Below, piece after piece: positions 9,357-17,186 of a stretch of DNA of 64,000 nucleotides (the stretch's first letter is position 1; each line of letters begins with the position of its first letter). The stretch lies in the NCBI GenBank assembly GCA_947499595.1, contig CANMOY010000008.1, positions 1-64,000 of the forward strand. Direction: 5' to 3'. Source of the DNA: an uncultured Mesonia sp. GTDB taxonomy: Bacteria > Bacteroidota > Bacteroidia > Flavobacteriales > Flavobacteriaceae. Made by a program: the position numbers and the translations under genes. The notes beneath the pieces are model-generated. The model did not search any database. It had not been told where the DNA came from and saw only the letters and a program-made list of their open reading frames with translations.

Positions 9357-10433
9357 TTGATAACATACATTGGTAAAAAGATAGTTTATGCAGCCTTAAC
9401 CCTTTGGGGGGTAATAAGTGTAATTTTCTTATTGTTTCAAGTTTTACCCGGCGATCCCGCTCAAATGATGCTCGGTCAGATTGAAAGTGAAGAGCAATTG
9501 CAAATCATTCGAGAAAAATATGGATTTGACCAAAGCTTAGCCACACAATACGGGTATTATTTAAATGACTTGTCACCCATATCGGTCCACGCAAATAACA
9601 AGTCACATTACACCGCTCTTAGTACAGGAAAATATGATGCTATCGCTTTGTTCAAAACAAACTCTTTTACTTGTGTTGTCAAAAGACCTTATCTACGAGA
9701 ATCCTTTCAAAAAAACAATAAACAGGTCGGACAGGTGATTGCCGAAACGCTTCCCAATACAATTGTTTTAGCATTTTCGGCAATAAGTATTGCTTTGCTC
9801 TTGGGTGTTTTTTTTGGCATTTTATCGGCTTTGAGAAAAGACTCTTGGATAGATCAAAGTATTCAAGTACTAAGTACGGTAGGTATGAGTGTCCCTTCAT
9901 TTTTTAGTGCCATTATATTTGCATGGCTGTTTGGGTTTGTTTTGCACAACTACACCGGTCTGAATACCACAGGAAGTTTATATGAGTTAGATGATTTTGG
10001 TGAAGCCAATCAATTACAACTTAAAAATTTAATACTACCCGCTTTGGTTTTAGGGATTAGACCCTTGGCTGTAGTAATTCAATTAATGCGAAATTCTCTG
10101 CTCGATGTGTTGAGTCAAGATTATATTCGTACTGCCAAAGCCAAAGGTCTTAATACCTATCAAATAGTATGGAGGCACGCTTTAAAAAACGCTATGAATC
10201 CGGTTGTAACTGCCATTTCTGGTTGGTTTGCTTCAATGTTGGCAGGGGCAGTTTTTGTTGAATATATCTTTGGGTGGAATGGTTTAGGAAAAGAAATTGT
10301 AGACGCACTAAACACCTTAGATTTACCAATAATAATGGGCGCGGTAATTGTGATAGCGTGTATGTTTATGCTTATCAATATTTTGGTAGATGTAATTTAC
10401 GCCTATTTAGATCCAAAAATAAGAACGAATTAA
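9357..10433 (+). CDS. Orphan ABC transporter permease, DppB/OppB type
   Basis: A 358-residue inner-membrane permease of the dipeptide/oligopeptide importer class. It has an N-terminal helix ending in FQVLPGDPA, a periplasmic loop (about 40-120), then five more helices with the EAA-type coupling loop near YIRTAKAKGLNTYQIVWRHALKN. Start codon is TTG, preferred because homologues begin two to four residues before the first helix. No DppC, ATPase or binding protein is nearby, so its partners must be encoded elsewhere. It sits inside the DUF1599-tpiA operon. Confidence 0.88.
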   Translation: MITYIGKKIVYAALTLWGVISVIFLLFQVLPGDPAQMMLGQIESEEQLQIIREKYGFDQSLATQYGYYLNDLSPISVHANNKSHYTALSTGKYDAIALFKTNSFTCVVKRPYLRESFQKNNKQVGQVIAETLPNTIVLAFSAISIALLLGVFFGILSALRKDSWIDQSIQVLSTVGMSVPSFFSAIIFAWLFGFVLHNYTGLNTTGSLYELDDFGEANQLQLKNLILPALVLGIRPLAVVIQLMRNSLLDVLSQDYIRTAKAKGLNTYQIVWRHALKNAMNPVVTAISGWFASMLAGAVFVEYIFGWNGLGKEIVDALNTLDLPIIMGAVIVIACMFMLINILVDVIYAYLDPKIRTN

Positions 10434-10443
10434 ATAAAAAATT

Positions 10444-11193
10444 ATGCGAGATAAAATTATTGCAGGAAACTGGAAGATGAATAACAACCTGCCCGAATCA
10501 ATAACTTTGTTAGAGGCTTTAAAACAAAATGAAATGCATTCAGAAGTTAAAGTGATGGTTGCACCTAGCTTCCCTTTGTTATTTCCAGTCAAAGAAATGC
10601 TAAAAGATTCTGTTATAGAAGTAATTGCACAAAACTGTAATGCACATAAGCAGGGAGCGCATACGGGAGAGGTTGCTGCATCCATGCTAACCAGTATTGG
10701 AGTAAAAACTGTGATTATAGGGCATTCTGAACGCAGACATCTGTATAATGAAACCGATGAAATATTGGCGAGAAAGGTAAATACGGCGCTAGAAGAATCG
10801 ATGCAAATAATTTTTTGTGTGGGAGAGGAGCTAGAGGCTAGAAAAGCCAATCGTCAAAATGAAACCATTAAAAGCCAACTTGAAAATAGTCTCTTTCATC
10901 TAAATGCAGAGCAAATGAAGAGCGTTATAATTGCCTATGAACCGGTTTGGGCAATTGGAACTGGTGAAACGGCTACTCCCGAACAGGCCCAGGAAATGCA
11001 TGAGTTTATCAGACAACAGATCACTGAGCGCTTTGACGCTGATTTATCTGAAAATACCTCTATTTTATATGGTGGTAGCGTAAAGCCTAACAACGCCAAA
11101 GAACTTTTTTCAAAACCCGATGTAGATGGCGGATTGATAGGTGGTGCATCGCTTAAAGCGGATGATTTTTCAGCTATTATAAATGCTTTTTAA
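10444..11193 (+). CDS. tpiA: Triosephosphate isomerase
   Basis: Interconverts dihydroxyacetone phosphate and glyceraldehyde 3-phosphate. The 249-residue TIM barrel has NWKMN (catalytic Lys), IGHSERR (catalytic His), AYEPVWAIGTG (catalytic Glu, loop 6) and the phosphate-binding YGGSVKPNN and GLIGGASL. It is the last gene of the operon that begins with DUF1599 and is followed by a terminator. Confidence 0.97.
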   Translation: MRDKIIAGNWKMNNNLPESITLLEALKQNEMHSEVKVMVAPSFPLLFPVKEMLKDSVIEVIAQNCNAHKQGAHTGEVAASMLTSIGVKTVIIGHSERRHLYNETDEILARKVNTALEESMQIIFCVGEELEARKANRQNETIKSQLENSLFHLNAEQMKSVIIAYEPVWAIGTGETATPEQAQEMHEFIRQQITERFDADLSENTSILYGGSVKPNNAKELFSKPDVDGGLIGGASLKADDFSAIINAF

Positions 11194-11216
11194 TGTTTTC
11201 GAGCATCAATATTTTG

Positions 11217-11244
11217 AAACTGCTCCATTGTGAGCAGTTTTTTT
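11217..11244 (+). terminator. Intrinsic terminator of the DUF1599-tpiA operon
   Basis: Stem AAACTGCTC/GAGCAGTTT with a six-base loop and a T run, 24 bases after the tpiA stop. Confidence 0.88.
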
Positions 11245-11606
11245 ATGACAAAAGTCACTATTTAAAAAAATAAGAGAAATTTATTGAGATGATTTTTTAC
11301 TTCTAAATGCTAACTTTAATCAGGTTAAAAACTGGTGTAGATTTTTTTGAAAGATAAATTGATACGTATTTATAACTATGCTTGCTGTAAGTTTTTGAAA
11401 ATTAAAATCTTATAGTTTGGGTTGATAAAGCTATAAGATAAAACTATTCTGTTTTTTTATCTTTTAATCCTTTGTGATTTAAAGCAAATAAAATTATTGA
11501 GATAGGGCTTAAGATAAGGCTGATTTAAGTCATTTTTATCACTTTAAACTAAAACTAAATTTGCTAATAAATAACAAATAAATTCTAATTTTAAATACTA
11601 TTAATT
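11245..11606. other. Intergenic region upstream of ompW-like gene
   Basis: A 362-base AT-rich stretch without a plausible gene. I see no RNA-like structure. Its right end holds a -7 box at 11556-11563, so the remainder may be upstream control sequence for the outer-membrane protein gene. Confidence 0.5.
11556..11563 (+). promoter_or_regulatory. -7 box TAnnTTTG for ompW-like gene
   Basis: TAAATTTG lies 43 bases before the ATG at 11607 and predicts a leader of about 38 nt. Confidence 0.55.
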
Positions 11607-12260
11607 ATGAAAAAGGTAGTTTTAGCATTATTAGTGGCTATGCTCGTACCGTTTGTGGGTCAAGCACAAGAAATCTCAAAAAATGAGCAAACCGATTATT
11701 CTAAATGGCAATTTAGGCTTAGGGGTGTCGTAGTTACTCCAGATGAAAGTGCCAATATCGAGGCTATTGGTGGAGATGTTGACATTTCAACAACAGTAAT
11801 TCCAGAATTGGATATCACTTATTTCTTTACTAAGAATATTGCAGCGGAATTAATTTTAGGGACGACCAAACACGAGGTCTCGGCGATTAATACGGCTGTT
11901 GGAGAAATAGATTTAGGTTCAGTATGGTTATTGCCACCTACTTTAACCGCTCAATATCACTTCTACAATGGTAATTTCAAGCCCTATTTGGGGGCAGGGA
12001 TTAATTATACCATATTTTATGGAGAAGACGAAGGTCCTGTTGCCGATAATTTAACCTATGATAACAATGTTAGTTTCGCCTTACAATTGGGTCTAGATTA
12101 TACCTTAAATAATAATTGGTTTCTAAATTTAGATGTCAAAAAATTATTTTTAAATACAGATGTAGAGGTAGACGCTACCAGTGCACTAGGGGCAACTGTT
12201 GGGGCAGATGTTGATATTAATCCTTGGTTAATAGGATTTGGTGTAGGATATAAATTATAA
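11607..12260 (+). CDS. OmpW-family outer membrane protein
   Basis: A 217-residue small beta-barrel. A signal peptide covers about residues 1-20 (MKKVVLALLVAMLVPFVGQA). Alternating hydrophobic strands follow, including the OmpW-type segment LPPTLTAQYHFY and PYLGAGINYT, and a C-terminal strand ending GFGVGYKL. OmpW proteins form narrow hydrophobic channels. It is a single gene with its own promoter and terminator. Confidence 0.88.
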   Translation: MKKVVLALLVAMLVPFVGQAQEISKNEQTDYSKWQFRLRGVVVTPDESANIEAIGGDVDISTTVIPELDITYFFTKNIAAELILGTTKHEVSAINTAVGEIDLGSVWLLPPTLTAQYHFYNGNFKPYLGAGINYTIFYGEDEGPVADNLTYDNNVSFALQLGLDYTLNNNWFLNLDVKKLFLNTDVEVDATSALGATVGADVDINPWLIGFGVGYKL

Positions 12261-12280
12261 TTTAAAGTAAATAGATAGAT

Positions 12281-12306
12281 AAAACCTGGTGAGATACCGG
12301 GTTTTT
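12281..12306. terminator. Bidirectional terminator between ompW-like and S24 genes
   Basis: AAACCTGGT/ACCGGGTTT (one G-T pair) around a GAGAT loop, then five T. It lies between two convergent genes and abuts the stop codon of the S24 repressor. Confidence 0.75.
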
Positions 12307-13074
12307 CTACTTATTTAAATTATTGATTTTATTTTTTAGTTCTTGCATAGAAGCCTGCAATTCCCGCAAAATGCCATTGTCTGAGTTGGCATCTAGATTA
12401 AAAGTAAGTTTAGAATTGACTTGCCATAATTCCTGAATTTCAGCAACATTAACTTCAAAGGCAGGATACTCGTCATTAAAAGAAATTAATCGAACACGGC
12501 TAGGATCCGCTAACTTATGCAACTTTTTTACCACTACACTATCATACATTACCACCACATACACACGGTGGTCATTGGCATCACTTATACTTGGTACTGC
12601 CTTGGCCAACACCCACTCATCTGGTCTAAAATTGGGCAGCATACTATCTCCTTCTATTTGAAACCCTCTATAAGTTGCATTTCTAAATTGAGGAAGCGGC
12701 ATATCAAAAGCGGGCAATTGCCTGTACCAATCAACATCTTGAACATTATGAGGGTAACCTGCAGCAGCTTTTTGGTTTACCATTACAATGTTTTCATTTT
12801 CCTCAGAATTAAGGCTAATTACCTTTGGCATGGTATCTACTCGATGCAGAGGCAAACGCTTTTGATTGCTTTCACCAAACAACCATAATGGATTTATACT
12901 AAACTGCTTGAGTAACTCCATTACTACACTTCCGCTAAGTTTAGTTCGACCGCGTTCAATATCGGCAGTTGAGGTTTTAACACCTAAAAGAGAAGCGAAC
13001 TCGGCTTGAGTTGCACCTTGCTCTTCTCTAATTTCTTTAAATCGACGTATTTCTATTGGTAATTCCATATCCAA
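12307..13074 (-). CDS. LexA-like XRE/S24 autocleaving repressor
   Basis: A 255-residue regulator. An N-terminal XRE helix-turn-helix (about 8-66, with GATQAEFASLLGVKTSTADIE) is joined by a linker to an S24/LexA peptidase domain. The cleavage-site-like AAAG lies at residues 103-106, the nucleophile Ser144 is in EGDSM, and the general-base Lys is in VVVKKL (about 183). All three elements needed for RecA-stimulated self-cleavage are therefore present. It is transcribed away from two DNA repair-like genes across a 93-base gap that holds palindromes, so it probably represses them and itself until DNA damage (inference). A short coiled C-terminal tail is present. Confidence 0.88.
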   Translation of the reverse strand: MDMELPIEIRRFKEIREEQGATQAEFASLLGVKTSTADIERGRTKLSGSVVMELLKQFSINPLWLFGESNQKRLPLHRVDTMPKVISLNSEENENIVMVNQKAAAGYPHNVQDVDWYRQLPAFDMPLPQFRNATYRGFQIEGDSMLPNFRPDEWVLAKAVPSISDANDHRVYVVVMYDSVVVKKLHKLADPSRVRLISFNDEYPAFEVNVAEIQELWQVNSKLTFNLDANSDNGILRELQASMQELKNKINNLNK

Positions 13075-13119
13075 ATATACATTATTTGGCGGATATTTTC
13101 CAAAACTTATTCGGTTTAT

Positions 13120-13143
13120 TTCCGTTTAAACGGATTTAATCCG
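13120..13143. promoter_or_regulatory. Candidate operator: two overlapping palindromes
   Basis: TCCGTTTAAACGGA (13121-13134) is a perfect 14-bp palindrome and overlaps CGGATTTAATCCG (13131-13143), also palindromic around a central base. Together they directly precede the -7 box of the radical SAM gene and lie within 70 bases of the repressor start. The position suits repressor binding. A related short palindrome family elsewhere in the window is an alternative explanation. Confidence 0.55.
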
Positions 13144-13151
13144 TAAATTTG
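13144..13151 (+). promoter_or_regulatory. -7 box TAnnTTTG for the radical SAM gene
   Basis: TAAATTTG ends 16 bases before the ATG at 13168 and touches the operator-like palindromes on its upstream side. Confidence 0.6.
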
Positions 13152-13167
13152 TATAAAATCCATATAA

Positions 13168-14430
13168 ATGAATTTTGATAGAATCAAAGAAAAACTTAGC
13201 ATACTAGCCGATGCCGCCAAATATGATGTTTCTTGTTCGAGTAGTGGCAGCAAACGAACCAACAAGAAAAAGGGTTTAGGCGATTCAAGTGGAATGGGGA
13301 TTTGCCATACCTATACGGCCGATGGTCGATGCGTTTCACTGTTAAAAATTTTGCTTACCAATCATTGTATTTTTGACTGTGCTTACTGTGTAACGAGAAA
13401 AAGCAATGATATTAAACGTGCCGCTTTTAAAGTACAAGAAGTAGTCGATTTAACAATCAATTTCTATAGGCGCAATTATATTGAAGGACTTTTTTTAAGT
13501 TCAGGTATTTTTAAAAATGCCGATTATACGATGGAACGCCTCATCTTGGTTGCAAAAAAATTGCGGTTAGAAGAAAACTTCAACGGCTATATTCACTTAA
13601 AATCTATTCCTGGGGCGAGTGATGATTTGATGTATGAGGCAGGCTTGTATGCCGATCGACTTTCGGTAAATATAGAGATTCCTACTCAAAATGGGTTAAA
13701 ATTACTGGCTCCCGAAAAAAACCGCGAAGATTTTTTAAAACCCATGAAAAAGGTGCGTAATGAGATTGTTAAGTATAAATCTGAAAAAAAACTGATTAAA
13801 AGTACGCCAGTGTATGCGCCGGCCGGGCAAAGTACGCAAATGATTGTAGGGGCCACCAATGAAACCGATGCCCAAATTATGTATACTGCTGCTCATCTTT
13901 ATAAAAAGTATAAAATGAAAAGGGTGTATTACTCGGGGTACGTTCCTATTTCTTATGATTCTCGACTTCCCGCAATTGGTACAGAGGTGCCCATGCTTAG
14001 AGAGAACCGACTTTATCAAACCGATTGGTTACTAAGATTTTACGGCTTTTCAATCGATGAGTTATTAAATCAGAAACATCCTAACTTAGATAGTGATATA
14101 GACCCAAAATTAAGTTGGGCCTTACGAAATTTACATCTTTTTCCTGTAGATATAAACAAAGCTGATAAACAACAACTCGCGCGCATACCTGGTGTGGGAC
14201 TAAAGTCTGTTTACAAGATTCTGCAAGCCAGAAAGTACCGGAAACTAGGATGGCATCACCTAAAGAAAATGGGTATTGCTTTGAATAGAGCACAATATTT
14301 TATGGTATGCGACTCTCGTGATTTTCTAAAGGCCGATATGAGTGCGCAACAAATAAAATCAAATATACTTACTCAAGGAAAAAGCAAATACAAGCCATTG
14401 TTTAATTCACAATTAAATTTATTTGAATAA
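13168..14430 (+). CDS. Putative DNA modification/repair radical SAM protein (TIGR03916 type)
   Basis: A 420-residue radical S-adenosylmethionine protein. The 4Fe-4S motif is C67-x3-C71-x2-C74 in LTNHCIFDCAYC. A radical SAM barrel follows, and a helix-hairpin-helix DNA-binding element lies near residues 325-365 (VDINKADKQQLARIPGVGLK). This family, always found beside a TIGR03915 gene, is annotated as probable DNA repair or modification; no reaction is established to my knowledge. One base separates it from that partner here. The promoter is overlaid by operator-like palindromes of the divergent LexA-like repressor. Confidence 0.9.
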   Translation: MNFDRIKEKLSILADAAKYDVSCSSSGSKRTNKKKGLGDSSGMGICHTYTADGRCVSLLKILLTNHCIFDCAYCVTRKSNDIKRAAFKVQEVVDLTINFYRRNYIEGLFLSSGIFKNADYTMERLILVAKKLRLEENFNGYIHLKSIPGASDDLMYEAGLYADRLSVNIEIPTQNGLKLLAPEKNREDFLKPMKKVRNEIVKYKSEKKLIKSTPVYAPAGQSTQMIVGATNETDAQIMYTAAHLYKKYKMKRVYYSGYVPISYDSRLPAIGTEVPMLRENRLYQTDWLLRFYGFSIDELLNQKHPNLDSDIDPKLSWALRNLHLFPVDINKADKQQLARIPGVGLKSVYKILQARKYRKLGWHHLKKMGIALNRAQYFMVCDSRDFLKADMSAQQIKSNILTQGKSKYKPLFNSQLNLFE

Positions 14431-14431
14431 A

Positions 14432-15202
14432 ATGAAAATTGTGCTATTTGATCATAGCTTTGAAGGTTTGTTATCTGCCATTTTTGAGGTGTTTCATTTA
14501 AGATTGAAAGATGTAAAACTGATGAGGCAAAACAACCATGCTGCATCTTTTTTTGATGAAGAAATCTGGGTAAGCACAGATCAAGAAAAAGCCGCCCGTG
14601 TGGCAAAGGGAATTATTAAATATGGCGGTAAAAGCGACCTTACTTGGTTATACCGATGCTTTTTGAGCGAGTTGGCTGAGGTGCCCCAGTTAATACTTGC
14701 CTATATATGCCAATTGATGGTTGATAAGCATAGTGGTAAAAATGACTTTAGTAGAGATGCAGTAATACAATTGCAAAAGATTAATAAAATGATAGGGAGA
14801 GAAAAGCATCGTATGGATGCATTTGTACGTTTCGAAAAAACGGCAAACGGTCTATACTTCGCGCGAATAGCTCCCGATTTTAATGTGTTACCCCTAAATG
14901 CCAAGCATTTTAAAACCCGTTTTGCCGATCAAGAATGGTGTATCTATGATATAAAACGTGATTATGGTTTGTTATACGATTTAGAATCCTTAAGGCATGT
15001 GCACTTGCCATCGGTAAATACTTTCTTACATAGTACGCCACCAGATTTGTTAGCTGAAGATGAAGTGGCCTATAAAAAATTATGGAAAAATTATTTTGAA
15101 CATACCAATATTCAAGAACGCGCCAATAAAAAACTGCATACTCAACACGTTCCTAAACGATATTGGAAATACTTAAGTGAAAAATATATATTGGATTATT
15201 AA
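14432..15202 (+). CDS. TIGR03915-type putative DNA metabolism protein
   Basis: A 256-residue partner of the preceding radical SAM protein. It begins MKIVLFDHSFEGLLSAIFEVF, the family's standard start; a TTG nine bases earlier is less likely. The C-terminal part (about 85-256) matches a DUF4130-type domain, with RMDAFVRFEKTANGLYFARIAPDFNVLPL and the end region KRYWKYLSEK. Function is unproven. Strict coupling to the radical SAM gene suggests the two act on the same damaged or modified DNA base. It converges on the ZIP transporter gene with a 4-bp overlap. Confidence 0.88.
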   Translation: MKIVLFDHSFEGLLSAIFEVFHLRLKDVKLMRQNNHAASFFDEEIWVSTDQEKAARVAKGIIKYGGKSDLTWLYRCFLSELAEVPQLILAYICQLMVDKHSGKNDFSRDAVIQLQKINKMIGREKHRMDAFVRFEKTANGLYFARIAPDFNVLPLNAKHFKTRFADQEWCIYDIKRDYGLLYDLESLRHVHLPSVNTFLHSTPPDLLAEDEVAYKKLWKNYFEHTNIQERANKKLHTQHVPKRYWKYLSEKYILDY

Positions 15203-15903
15203 ATTATCTTCTCACCAATCATACCAATGCAAAATCCTAATATTGCCCCTAGCGTTGGGAGGTAAGTGTTTTTTAATTTACTTTCAGGAATGAGATCTTG
15301 TACGAGAAGATATAAAATTCCGCCACTAGCGAAGGTCATTAAATAAGCTGTCAAATCAGGGTAATCACTTAAAATAAAATGTCCTGCTAAAGCACCACCT
15401 AATCCAAAAAAACTTAGAAAGAAGAAAAGCAGCAGAGTTTTACGTGTACTAAATCCACTTTGGGTTAAGTCTCTAAAAGCATTAAAGGCTTCGGGTAAGT
15501 TTTGTAAACCAATAAAGACAGCAAGTAATTTGGCCATTTGAGACTGTGATGCAAAAACGGCTCCCAGAGCAATGGATTCTGGTATAAAATCCATAAGCAT
15601 TGCCAGTAAAGTAGCGGTTTGACCACCTTTTTTACTCAAATACCAATCGATTAATAAAAAACAGAGCGCACCAGATAAGAAAGTCAAAACCAGCGGCCAT
15701 ACCGCTAACTCCTCAAGGCCTTTAGGAATTAAAACTAAAGCTACTGCCGATAGGATAATGCCTGAGCCAAAGGCCATAAAACTATGGCTTAACTCGTATT
15801 TTATAGGGGTGTCTTTAAGGTGATGATTAAAAAAATAGGCTAGAAGTCCGCCAATAAAAACACTTACCCCAGCTAGAAACGAAAAGAATAATAATTTTTC
15901 CAT
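15199..15903 (-). CDS. ZIP-family metal transporter
   Basis: A 234-residue membrane protein with about eight hydrophobic segments. The ZIP metal-site helix is visible in DFIPESIALGAVF, and the following helix has GLQNLPEAFNAF. ZIP proteins bring Zn2+, Fe2+ or related divalent metals into the cytoplasm. The start MEKLLFFSFLAGVS at 15903 is preferred over an upstream in-frame ATG because the first membrane helix begins there. It stands alone, between the DNA repair pair and clpS. Confidence 0.88.
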   Translation of the reverse strand: MEKLLFFSFLAGVSVFIGGLLAYFFNHHLKDTPIKYELSHSFMAFGSGIILSAVALVLIPKGLEELAVWPLVLTFLSGALCFLLIDWYLSKKGGQTATLLAMLMDFIPESIALGAVFASQSQMAKLLAVFIGLQNLPEAFNAFRDLTQSGFSTRKTLLLFFFLSFFGLGGALAGHFILSDYPDLTAYLMTFASGGILYLLVQDLIPESKLKNTYLPTLGAILGFCIGMIGEKII

Positions 15904-15960
15904 AGTTAGGTTTTTAACATAAAATAAAAAAACCAAACCGGCTGTTGAGGCTACTCTATA

Positions 15961-16236
15961 TTATTGGATTTCGGCACTAATTCCCGCTTCTAGTAAGGCA
16001 GTACAACGTGGTTTTAAATCTTCATAATCTCCCGTTTTTACGGCACATTTTCCTTTATAATGAATAATAAGCGTGCATTGCTCGGCTTGTAGGGCATCGT
16101 GATCACAACTCTTAATTAGCATTTCAATTACATGGTCAAAAGTGTTGACATCATCATTAAAAACAATAATTTGGTTCTGTTCTTCTTCTGCGGTTTCTGT
16201 CGCACTCTTTTCTAGTACTTCCTCCTGAACACTCAT
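15961..16236 (-). CDS. clpS: ATP-dependent Clp protease adaptor ClpS
   Basis: A 91-residue adaptor that binds N-degron substrates and hands them to ClpAP. The core motif IIVFNDDVNTFDHVIEML is the substrate-pocket region, followed by CTLIIHYKGKCAVKTG. The ATG at 16236 is chosen because the sequence before it is not conserved and reaches back into the prmA gene end. It follows prmA by 49 bases on the same strand, a conserved pairing in this phylum. Confidence 0.94.
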   Translation of the reverse strand: MSVQEEVLEKSATETAEEEQNQIIVFNDDVNTFDHVIEMLIKSCDHDALQAEQCTLIIHYKGKCAVKTGDYEDLKPRCTALLEAGISAEIQ

Positions 16237-16285
16237 AGTTGTTAAGCTTGTTTCTTTCAAAAATAAATAATTTTGAATGTAAATT

Positions 16286-17122
16286 TTAATTTTTAACAAA
16301 TTTTGCACCCACCCAGTTATCTTTAATGAAGTGATTTACATATTGCAATCCTAATTGCTTGCACTTTTCGTTTATGAGACTTAAATCTTCTTCGTAAAAG
16401 CCGCTTAATAAAATTATACCCTCTTGTAGCAATACCTTCTCGTAAATGGGTAGATCTTGAAGAAGAATATTGCGGTTGATATTGGCGATGATTAAATCGA
16501 ATTTTTTAGAGCCGAGCAGTGATGCGTCGCCTTCAAAAACTTTAATTGCCGAGTAGTTATTGCGAACTACATTTTCTTGTGTGTTTAAATAGCACCAATG
16601 GTCTATATCTATAGCGGTTATATCTGTAGCACCTCGCATACCGGCCAAAATGGCAAGAATACCTGTGCCACAGCCCATATCTAAAACCACTTTGTTTGTG
16701 CAATCGAGCTGCAATAAATGTTGTACCATCATATGAGTGGTGGCATGATGCCCCGTACCAAAAGACATTTTAGGTTCAATAATAATATCGTAGGTAGTCT
16801 CTTGTTTGGCATGAAAAGGTGCTCTTATTTGGCAGATGTCATCCACTAAAATAGGCTGGAAATTTCGTTCCCACTCCTCATTCCAATTTACCTGTTCAAT
16901 TTCCTTAACTTCAAAGTCTATCTTAAAATCAGGATTTTGAAAAATGTATAATTCTTTAACTGCCTCGGGTTGATGCAGAGATTTCTCTATATAAGCCTCT
17001 AATCCCGTTTCGGTTTCAACAAAACTATCAAAACCTAATTCGTTAAGCTGGGCAATCAAGATTTCGGCAAGCGGTTGGACGGGTTCTAACCGAAAGAAAT
17101 ATCCTATATAAGTTGGAGTCAT
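16286..17122 (-). CDS. prmA: Ribosomal protein L11 methyltransferase
   Basis: A 278-residue methyltransferase that modifies L11. The N-terminal substrate-binding region is followed by SAM-binding motifs FGTGHHATT, VLDMGCGTGILAIL and DLIIANINRNILL, the last being the N-I-x-x-N-x-x-L variant typical of PrmA. It heads a prmA-clpS unit with a clear -7 box upstream. Confidence 0.95.
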   Translation of the reverse strand: MTPTYIGYFFRLEPVQPLAEILIAQLNELGFDSFVETETGLEAYIEKSLHQPEAVKELYIFQNPDFKIDFEVKEIEQVNWNEEWERNFQPILVDDICQIRAPFHAKQETTYDIIIEPKMSFGTGHHATTHMMVQHLLQLDCTNKVVLDMGCGTGILAILAGMRGATDITAIDIDHWCYLNTQENVVRNNYSAIKVFEGDASLLGSKKFDLIIANINRNILLQDLPIYEKVLLQEGIILLSGFYEEDLSLINEKCKQLGLQYVNHFIKDNWVGAKFVKN

Positions 17123-17140
17123 GGTTTACAATATTTGGTG

Positions 17141-17148
17141 CAAAAGTA
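17141..17148 (-). promoter_or_regulatory. -7 box TAnnTTTG for prmA-clpS
   Basis: On the minus strand TACTTTTG lies 18 bases before the prmA ATG. Confidence 0.6.
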
Positions 17149-17186
17149 AGTAAGATTTTTAGTAGCTGAGAGGCTTCGTTCGAATT

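Noticed and set aside
9357-10433. Possible full peptide ABC importer
   Set aside because: Only one permease gene is present; no ATPase, second permease or binding protein lies within the window.
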